From positions 1 through 13,911 of the forward strand of contig JAJECB010000291.1 of the NCBI GenBank assembly GCA_022822245.1: a DNA stretch of 13,911 nt, given 5' to 3'. Under the pieces are notes generated by a model, which did no database searches, was not told the DNA's origin, and worked only from the letters and a program-made list of their open reading frames with translations. Shown piece by piece: positions 1 through 4,926 of the stretch. Numbering within the stretch: the stretch's first letter is position 1; each line of letters opens with the position of its first letter. Source of the stretch: Gammaproteobacteria bacterium (lineage in GTDB: Bacteria; Pseudomonadota; Gammaproteobacteria; HK1). A program made the position numbers and the translations under genes.

Positions 1-40
1 GCCCAGACGCCGCCTTCGACCCAAACCACGGGTTGCCCAT
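1..40 (-). CDS. Possible 5' end of a leftward gene (partial, function uncertain)
   Basis: On the minus strand an ATG at 40 opens a frame running off the left edge and reading MGNPWFGSKAASG. An in-frame ATG at 52 would add MVRA. Only about 13 codons are visible, so no domain can be shown. The wording loosely recalls the N-terminus of phage-type DNA adenine methylase-like proteins, but that is memory, not evidence. Support for a real gene is the near-consensus promoter at 76-48 on the same strand, placed so that transcription would begin at about 41, right at this ATG, giving a leaderless or nearly leaderless message. The neighbouring ~140 nt is also lower in G+C than the rest of the window, as expected of a promoter region or of transferred DNA. 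Confidence 0.3.
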   Translation of the reverse strand, partial: MGNPWFGSKAASG

Positions 41-47
41 GGCACGC

Positions 48-76
48 ACCATAGGTGCCAAGCCCTACGTTGTCAA
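48..76 (-). promoter_or_regulatory. Candidate sigma70 promoter, leftward
   Basis: On the minus strand a perfect -35 TTGACA (76-71) is followed after exactly 17 nt by TATGGT (53-48), which matches four of six bases of the -10 consensus. Such a match is unlikely by chance in 70% G+C DNA. The predicted start point, about 7 nt downstream, falls at about 41, next to the ATG at 40-38. Confidence 0.45.
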
Positions 77-146
77 GCCTCCTTCAACCCGCCGCCTGCA
101 CGACCCCGCGCCCAACCCTCGCCAAAATGAGAATTGCTGCATCGTT

Positions 147-161
147 GCACACGGTTTGTGC
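147..161. promoter_or_regulatory. Small inverted repeat, possible operator upstream of the aldolase gene
   Basis: GCACA-cggtt-TGTGC forms a 5-bp dyad in the AT-richer part of the 340-nt non-coding stretch between the leftward gene start and the aldolase start at 381. It could bind a regulator of either divergent gene. The rest of 77-380 shows no credible coding frame and no convincing rightward promoter; the aldolase frame stays open upstream of 381 only because of G+C bias. Low confidence because the arms are short. Confidence 0.2.
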
Positions 162-380
162 GTTTTCCAGGGTTTGCGGACCTCTCCCCGGCTTCCGGGA
201 CGGGTCGCGCGGGAGTCTTCGCTCGCGGTCCCGGGCCGAGGTGAGGTGGGCGGCGGGGCGCGGTCGGCGCCGGGGCCGTTCGAGGCGTCCGGTCGGGGTG
301 GGACGTTCTGCCGCGGGCGCGAATCTGCGAGACTCGGGTGCTGCGAGCGCCCTTCCCGGGTGTCACGAAAGGAGCGTTTC

Positions 381-1148
381 ATGGCCGATCATCACTCCAA
401 CCCCCTCCGCCGTCGTCTCGCGGCGGGCGAAGTCGCGATCATCGCGCTCGGATTCAACTCGGCCGACATGTGCGATTTTCTCGGTCCGATGGGATTCGAC
501 GCGGCATTCGTGGACTTCGAGCACGGAGGCTTCGACTGGCGCGAGATCTCGGACATCAGCCGCGCCTGCGACCTGTGGGAGATGGGCACCGCGGTGCGTG
601 TCCCGCAAATCGACGAGGCCCTGATCCTCCGCGCCCTCGATCTCGGCGCGAACAGCATCATCGTTCCCCACGTCATCACCCCGGAGCAGGCGGAGCGGGC
701 GGCCCGCGCGTGCCGCTACCCTCCGGAGGGGAACCGCGGGGTCGCGGGGAACCGCCGATCCTACGGCGCGAGCGACTACTTCCGACTTGCGAACGACGAG
801 GTGCAGTGCATCGCCCTCATCGAGGACGCGCCGGCCCTCGACAACCTGGACGCCCTGCTCCAGGTGGAGGGCGTGGACGTCTTCCAGGTCGCGCCCTCCG
901 ATCTCGCGGCGAGCATGGGACACCTCGGGAACCCCGGCCACCCGGCCGTGCAGCGGGCGATCGCGGACGCGATCGAGGCGATCGTCGCGGCCGGACGCGT
1001 CGCCGGCACCCTGGTCGACGACGAGAACGCGGAGCGGTACGTGGCGGCCGGCGTCCGCTGCCTCATCGTGGCCTGGCCGCGCTGGGTTGCGGCCGGAGCG
1101 TCGGCTTTCCTGGGAAGGGTCCGCTCGCTGCGGAACGTCTCGAGCTGA
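381..1148 (+). CDS. HpcH/HpaI family aldolase (2-keto-3-deoxy acid type)
   Basis: A 255-residue protein, typical for the class II, metal-dependent pyruvate aldolases that reversibly split 4-hydroxy-2-oxo acids into pyruvate (or oxaloacetate) and an aldehyde in the cytoplasm. Visible family hallmarks are FVDFEHG with the catalytic His at 48, the substrate Arg in VRVP (73), the metal ligand Glu in LIED (148), and APSDLAASMG with the second metal ligand Asp at 174. These match the E/D pair of HpaI in spacing. The start at 381 is chosen because AAAGGAG lies just upstream (368-374) and the family homology begins there; the open frame upstream to 33 is low-complexity Arg/Gly-rich sequence. It is transcribed alone, towards the dioxygenase gene. 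The exact substrate cannot be read from the sequence; 4-hydroxy-2-oxovalerate, HKHD or 2-keto-3-deoxy sugar acids are options. The family call is firm. Confidence 0.9.
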   Translation: MADHHSNPLRRRLAAGEVAIIALGFNSADMCDFLGPMGFDAAFVDFEHGGFDWREISDISRACDLWEMGTAVRVPQIDEALILRALDLGANSIIVPHVITPEQAERAARACRYPPEGNRGVAGNRRSYGASDYFRLANDEVQCIALIEDAPALDNLDALLQVEGVDVFQVAPSDLAASMGHLGNPGHPAVQRAIADAIEAIVAAGRVAGTLVDDENAERYVAAGVRCLIVAWPRWVAAGASAFLGRVRSLRNVSS

Positions 1149-1157
1149 ACCGTCGCC

Positions 1158-1178
1158 CGGGCGGGACCCGGCCGCCCG
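1158..1178. terminator. GC-rich hairpin between convergent genes, weak terminator candidate
   Basis: CGGGCGG (1158-1164) pairs with CCGCCCG (1172-1178) around a 7-nt loop, 9 nt after the aldolase stop codon and within the 91-nt convergent gap to the dioxygenase stop. There is no T-tract, so intrinsic termination is uncertain. Confidence 0.3.
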
Positions 1179-1239
1179 TCTCGCCGAGGTACGCGGTGCG
1201 AACCTCGGGGTCGCGGGAGGGAGGAACGCCGCCTGTTCC

Positions 1240-1818
1240 TCAGGCCCGTGCATCCGCCGGCAGGGCCGCGTCCGCCCAGCCGGGGGGCGGCTCCCGCCCC
1301 GGGTGGACCGCCCCGCAGCTCCGGCAGGTCCGGGCTTCCTCGTCCCGGTAGAACGCGTCGAACAGGGGCGGCAGGTCGGTCACGATGTTGGTGACCGCGA
1401 CCTCCACCCGGTGGACGAGGGTTCCGCAGTCGAAGCAGAACCACTCGAAGCCGTCCATCATCCCCTCTACGCGGGGCGACTCGACGACGAGCCCGACCGA
1501 GCCCGGCACCGGGCGCTGCGGCGAGTGCCTCGTGTGGGGCGGAAGCAGGAACACCTCGCCTTCCCGGATGGGCACGTCGTAGATCGTGCCTCTCTCCGCG
1601 ATCTTGAGCACCATGTCGCCCCGGAGCTGATAGAAGAATTCCTGCACCGGGTCGTCGTGAAAGTCGACCCGGCCGTTCGGGCCGCCCACCACCATGACGA
1701 CCATGCCCGACTCCTCGAAGACGAGCTTGTTGCCGACGGGGGGCCTCAGCAGGTCGCGGTGGCGCTCGATCCAGGCCTCGAAGTGGAAGGGCCGGAACGA
1801 CGGATGGATGGTGTTCAT
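1240..1818 (-). CDS. nbaC: 3-hydroxyanthranilate 3,4-dioxygenase
   Basis: A 192-residue cupin extradiol dioxygenase that opens the ring of 3-hydroxyanthranilate to 2-amino-3-carboxymuconate semialdehyde using Fe(II) and O2. The iron ligands of the family are present as His54, Glu60 and His98, and the substrate-binding residues as Arg50, Arg102 and Glu113. The bacterial-type second metal site is complete: CFDC (128-131) and CRSC (165-168), a rubredoxin-like four-cysteine iron centre near the C-terminus. All these positions are shifted by a constant +3 from the numbering I recall for the Cupriavidus enzyme. The start at 1818 is preceded by GGAGG at good spacing; the open frame further upstream is unlike the family. 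The enzyme serves tryptophan/kynurenine degradation, quinolinate-dependent NAD synthesis or 2-nitrobenzoate degradation. No other gene of these routes is in the window, so its role here is open. The symbol haaO is equally used. Confidence 0.95.
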   Translation of the reverse strand: MNTIHPSFRPFHFEAWIERHRDLLRPPVGNKLVFEESGMVVMVVGGPNGRVDFHDDPVQEFFYQLRGDMVLKIAERGTIYDVPIREGEVFLLPPHTRHSPQRPVPGSVGLVVESPRVEGMMDGFEWFCFDCGTLVHRVEVAVTNIVTDLPPLFDAFYRDEEARTCRSCGAVHPGREPPPGWADAALPADARA

Positions 1819-1874
1819 CGCTACGCCTCCAGGGCGGCGGGTTCCGTATGGTCCCTGTCCTCCAGTGCGCGCGG

Positions 1875-1919
1875 GGTGTCGGACACCGTGATCGCGTGCC
1901 ACCCGCATCCCGATGTCAA
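1875..1919 (-). promoter_or_regulatory. Candidate promoter and operator of the dioxygenase gene
   Basis: A perfect leftward -35 TTGACA lies at 1919-1914, but the -10 position for a 17-nt spacer (CGCGAT, 1896-1891) is poor. Just downstream, over the likely start point, sits the perfect palindrome GGTGTC-G-GACACC (1875-1887). A repressor bound there would block transcription, so this is a plausible TetR/MarR-type operator. The dioxygenase start codon is 57 nt further on. Confidence 0.35.
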
Positions 1920-1955
1920 GCGTCGTGCGGCCGTGTTCCGCCGGTCGATCGCTCG

Positions 1956-1994
1956 GCACGGCCCGGGGCGCCCCGTCGGCGCCCCGGGCCGTGC
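1956..1994 (-). terminator. 17-bp perfect hairpin, terminator of the sugar ABC operon
   Basis: Two 17-nt arms (1956-1972 and 1978-1994, GCACGGCCCGGGGCGCC and its exact complement) enclose a 5-nt loop. The hairpin begins 24 nt past the stop codon of the leftward binding-protein gene and lies before the dioxygenase promoter. There is no U-tract, so it may end transcription by a non-canonical route or protect the 3' end of the binding-protein mRNA. Confidence 0.65.
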
Positions 1995-2018
1995 TTCCGT
2001 CAGGGAGATGCGCGCGGC

Positions 2019-2936
2019 CTAGCGGTAGCTCTCCGCGTTGTCCGGGGTCACGAGCTCGGCGCCGGTATCGATCTCGTCGGGAAGCTCCTCGCCGGCGACG
2101 AGCTTCAGGACTGCCTCGACCCCCATGGCGCCCATGACGGCCGGACGCTGGGCGACGGAGGCGGCCATCTCGCCCTTGAGAATGCTCTCGGCGGCGTCCG
2201 GATTGCCGTCGAATCCGACGACCATGACCTGGTCGAGCAGCTTGGCGTTCCGGAGCGCTTCGATCGCGCCGAGGGCCATGTTGTCGTTCGAGGCGAAGAT
2301 CGCCCGCAGGTTGGGGTTGGCGGTGAGGATGTTCTCGGTGGTGGTCAGCGCCTTCCCCGCGTCCCAGTCGGCGGGCTGCTCCGCGACGAGGTTCAGCCCG
2401 CAGTCGACGAGGCCGCCGCGGCCGCCCTCCGCCCGGTGCTGGCCGGTGGTGGAGGTGACGATGCCCTGCAGCACCGCGACGTCGCTCCCCGCCTCCACGG
2501 TGTCGCAGATGTGCTGGGCGCCGAGCCGGGCGGCCGGGATGTTGTCCGTCCCGATGTAGGTTCCCGGCATGTCGGCGCGCTTGTCGATGAAGACGACGTG
2601 GACACCCCGCTCCCGGGCCTGCTCGAGCACCGGTACGAGCGCGGCGGTGTCCGCGGGCGCGATCGCGATGCCGACGACACCCTTCGCGATCTGGTCCTCG
2701 ACCATGGCGATCTGCCCGGCGACGTCGGTCTCGCCCCCGGCCGGGGCGACGGCCGCGACGTCGATGCCGAGCTCCGTGCCCTTGTCAAGAGCGCCCTTGG
2801 TCACCGCGGCCCAGAACGGATTGGCCGAGCCGGAATCGGACATGATGACCGCGACCTTGGTTTCCGCGACGGCCGCCCCGCTGAACGCCACGGCGAGGCC
2901 GGCGGCGGCAAGGAGACTCTTCGTGTATCGAGCCAT
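2019..2936 (-). CDS. Sugar ABC transporter substrate-binding protein (RbsB/FrcB type)
   Basis: A 305-residue periplasmic binding protein of the Peripla_BP_4 (ribose/galactose) family. Residues 1-24 form a Sec signal peptide with Lys6, a hydrophobic core and cleavage after AVA. The mature protein starts ETKVAVIMSD and shows the usual sugar-pocket segments: ANPFW (39-43), APADTAAL (93-100), GTDN (129-132), SNDNMALGA (216-224) and GFDGNPDA (241-248). It delivers a monosaccharide, most likely a pentose or hexose, to the permease encoded upstream. The start at 2936 has GAGGAAG at proper spacing. It is the last gene of the three-gene operon, 97 nt after the permease, with a 13-bp hairpin before it and a 17-bp hairpin after it. 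That arrangement could give it a separately stabilised message, fitting the excess of binding protein normally needed. The sugar cannot be named from sequence alone. Confidence 0.92.
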   Translation of the reverse strand: MARYTKSLLAAAGLAVAFSGAAVAETKVAVIMSDSGSANPFWAAVTKGALDKGTELGIDVAAVAPAGGETDVAGQIAMVEDQIAKGVVGIAIAPADTAALVPVLEQARERGVHVVFIDKRADMPGTYIGTDNIPAARLGAQHICDTVEAGSDVAVLQGIVTSTTGQHRAEGGRGGLVDCGLNLVAEQPADWDAGKALTTTENILTANPNLRAIFASNDNMALGAIEALRNAKLLDQVMVVGFDGNPDAAESILKGEMAASVAQRPAVMGAMGVEAVLKLVAGEELPDEIDTGAELVTPDNAESYR

Positions 2937-2978
2937 GATTACTTCCTCTCGTTGCGAACTCCGTTGGTTTCCAATGCA

Positions 2979-3014
2979 CGGGTTCCGGCGCCGGAGCTCG
3001 CGCGCCGGAACCCG
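2979..3014. repeat. 13-bp perfect inverted repeat upstream of the binding-protein gene
   Basis: CGGGTTCCGGCGC (2979-2991) is perfectly complementary to 3002-3014 across a 10-nt loop. It occupies the centre of the 97-nt gap between permease stop and binding-protein start, 42 nt before the start codon. It may be a processing or stabilising stem, or an attenuator. It could also shelter an internal transcript end. Confidence 0.7.
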
Positions 3015-3033
3015 CTCGGTGTCGTGGGCCGCG

Positions 3034-4035
3034 TCATGGCCGGTTCGCCGCGCGGCGGCGGAGCACGTCGACGAACACCGCTCCGACCACGATCATGCCG
3101 ATGAGAGTCTGCTGCCAGAAGGCGCTCACGTCCATCAGGTTGAGCCCGTTGCGCAGCAGCCCCATGACGAGCACCCCCGCGAAGACCCCGAGCACCGTCC
3201 CCCGACCGCCGAAGAAGCTCGCCCCGCCGATGATGACGGCCGCGATTGCGTCCAGCTCGGCCCCGATCCCCGCATTCGGGAATCCGGCCCCGGTCCGGCC
3301 GGCCATGAGGAGCCCGGCGAGCCCCGCGAAGAATCCCGACATCGCGTAGACGATGAGGAGGATGCGATCGACGTTGATTCCGCTGACGCGCGCCGCCTGT
3401 GGGTTGCCGCCGACGGCGAAGATGTGCCGGCCGATCGAAACTTTGTTCAGGAACCAGGCGGTCCCGGAGTAGCACACGAGCAGGACCACCGCGCTCACCG
3501 GAAGGGAGCCGAACTTGCCGAGGAAGGGCATCGGGATCTCGCCCGACCCGAGGAACCGGATGGGGTCGGAGACGCCGGAGACGGGGCGCCCCCCCGAGAC
3601 GAGGTTCGTGACCCCGCGCAGGGTGTAGAGCGTGCCCAGGGTCATGATGAAGGGGTGGGGGAGGCGGAGCACGGTCAGCCCGAAGCCGTTGACGAGACCG
3701 CAGAGGACCCCGACCGCCGGGCCCACCAGGATCGCGACGGGCCAGGGCCAGCCCGAGGTGTCCGCCATCGCGAGGAGCATCGTCGTCAAGGCCATGATCG
3801 AGCCTACGGACAGATCGATTCCGGCGGTGAGGATGACCACGTAGAGCCCGAGCGCGAGGAGCGCGTTCATCGCGACCTGGCGCAGGATGTTGGTGAGGTT
3901 CTGGGTCGAGAGGAAGATGTCCGGCTGAAGCAGGGTGAGGACCAGCGCCATCACCAGCACCATGCCGAAGACGCCGTACTTCTCGAGCAACCTCAGCCGC
4001 TGCCGCCTCGCGTCCGCCGCCGGTTGAGCCGCCAT
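3034..4035 (-). CDS. Sugar ABC transporter permease (RbsC/FrcC type)
   Basis: An inner-membrane permease of the BPD_transp_2 family, 333 residues from this start, with about eight to ten hydrophobic segments. Family signatures are GLYVVILTAGIDLSVGSIMAL (63-83), HPFIMTLGT (127-135), GGNPQAARVSGINVDR (209-224), then GAELDAIAAVIIGGASFFGGRGT (258-280), the region contacting the ATPase. A highly basic tail (RRRAANRP) ends on the cytoplasmic side. I chose ATG at 4035 because GAGAGGG lies 9 nt upstream; the alternative ATG at 4053 adds MRGLER, overlaps the ATPase gene by 14 nt and has no ribosome-binding site. With the chosen start the gap to the ATPase stop is 4 nt, so translation is probably coupled. 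It forms the channel for the sugar captured by the neighbouring binding protein. Confidence 0.93.
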   Translation of the reverse strand: MAAQPAADARRQRLRLLEKYGVFGMVLVMALVLTLLQPDIFLSTQNLTNILRQVAMNALLALGLYVVILTAGIDLSVGSIMALTTMLLAMADTSGWPWPVAILVGPAVGVLCGLVNGFGLTVLRLPHPFIMTLGTLYTLRGVTNLVSGGRPVSGVSDPIRFLGSGEIPMPFLGKFGSLPVSAVVLLVCYSGTAWFLNKVSIGRHIFAVGGNPQAARVSGINVDRILLIVYAMSGFFAGLAGLLMAGRTGAGFPNAGIGAELDAIAAVIIGGASFFGGRGTVLGVFAGVLVMGLLRNGLNLMDVSAFWQQTLIGMIVVGAVFVDVLRRRAANRP

Positions 4036-4039
4036 CCGC

Positions 4040-4837
4040 TCAAGCCCTCTCATGCGCCGGCGTGGAGGCGTGGCCCCGGGTGCCCATGATCCAGCCGATC
4101 ACCTCGTTGCGGCTGGTCTCGGCGATGGGTGCCTCCTCGAAGTTGCGCCCGTGGAAGAGGGCCATGACCCGGTCGCAGACGAAGAAGACGTCGTCCATCC
4201 GGTGGCTGACCAGCATGACGCTTGCGCCGTGGTCCTTGAGGCTCTTGATGAGGTCGAGGACCTTGCCGACCTCGCGGATCGCGAGCGCGGCGGTCGGCTC
4301 GTCCATGATCACCACCCGGCCCTCGAAGGCGGTCGCGCGGGCGATCGCGACGGCCTGGGCCTGCCCCCCGGAAAGCTCCTCGACGCTCTGGTCGACGGAC
4401 TTGACGGTGATGTTGAGCCGGTCGAGATGGTCCATCGCCATCCGGCGCGACAGCTTCTCGTCCACGACCGTGAAGCCGAGGACCTTGCGTCCCGGTTCGC
4501 GGCCAAGATAGATGTTCTCGTGGATGGGGAGGTTCCCGGCGAGCGCGAGGTCCTGGTACACCATCTCGATGCCTATATTCTGCGCATCTCGGGGCGAGTG
4601 GAGGACGACCGGCTTCGAGTCGAAGACGATCTCCCCCTCGGTGGGGGCGTAGAGCCCCGACAGGACCTTCATCAGGGTCGACTTGCCGGCCCCGTTGTCT
4701 CCGACGATCCCGAGCACCTCGCTCGGAAACAGCCGCAGGTCCACGCCGTCGAGGGCGGTGATCGCCCCGAACCGCTTGGTGATCCGCCGCGCCTCGAGGA
4801 GCGGCGCAGGTGGCCCGCGGTCGGCGGCGTCGCTCAT
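4040..4837 (-). CDS. Sugar ABC transporter ATP-binding protein, single-domain (FrcA-like)
   Basis: A 265-residue ABC ATPase that powers the adjacent sugar permease from the cytoplasmic face. The nucleotide-binding set is complete: Walker A GDNGAGKST (46-54), Q-loop Gln95 in VYQDLAL, signature LSGGQ (155-159), Walker B VVIMDEPTAAL (175-185) and switch His212. Ribose-type systems usually carry a fused tandem ATPase of about 500 residues (RbsA). This one has a single cassette, as in the fructose importer FrcBCA, and the segment AGNLPIHENIYLGREP is typical of that subgroup. The start at 4837 is fixed by GGAGGG nine bases upstream; the much longer open frame beyond it is antisense noise. It is the first gene of the operon, which is an inverted order compared with the common binding protein-permease-ATPase order. 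A hairpin at 4860-4888 separates it from the upstream membrane-protein gene. Confidence 0.93.
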   Translation of the reverse strand: MSDAADRGPPAPLLEARRITKRFGAITALDGVDLRLFPSEVLGIVGDNGAGKSTLMKVLSGLYAPTEGEIVFDSKPVVLHSPRDAQNIGIEMVYQDLALAGNLPIHENIYLGREPGRKVLGFTVVDEKLSRRMAMDHLDRLNITVKSVDQSVEELSGGQAQAVAIARATAFEGRVVIMDEPTAALAIREVGKVLDLIKSLKDHGASVMLVSHRMDDVFFVCDRVMALFHGRNFEEAPIAETSRNEVIGWIMGTRGHASTPAHERA

Positions 4838-4859
4838 CTTCGCGTTCCCTCCGATACGT

Positions 4860-4888
4860 CGCCGGGCGGAAGAACCTTCGGCCCGGCG
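4860..4888 (-). terminator. Stem-loop between the SpeE-like gene and the sugar ABC operon
   Basis: CGCCGGGC (4860-4867) pairs with GCCCGGCG (4881-4888). After one mismatch, GAAG/CTTC extends the stem to a 3-nt loop. It lies 38 nt past the stop of the leftward membrane-protein gene and 22 nt before the ATPase start. It is a good candidate terminator or attenuator, though it lacks a U-tract. No clear promoter for the ABC operon was found in the remaining 60 nt. Confidence 0.5.
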
Positions 4889-4926
4889 ATGGTCACGTGG
4901 ATGGTACTCGCACGACTCTCCCGTCG

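Noticed and set aside
33..380. N-terminal extension of the aldolase frame back to an ATG at 33
   Set aside because: The extra ~116 residues are Arg/Gly/Pro-rich without family similarity, while 381 has a good ribosome-binding site and begins the HpcH/HpaI homology.
2569..4089. 506-codon rightward frame opposite the sugar permease
   Set aside because: Antisense shadow with Asp/Glu/His/Arg-rich low-complexity sequence; the leftward permease is unmistakable.
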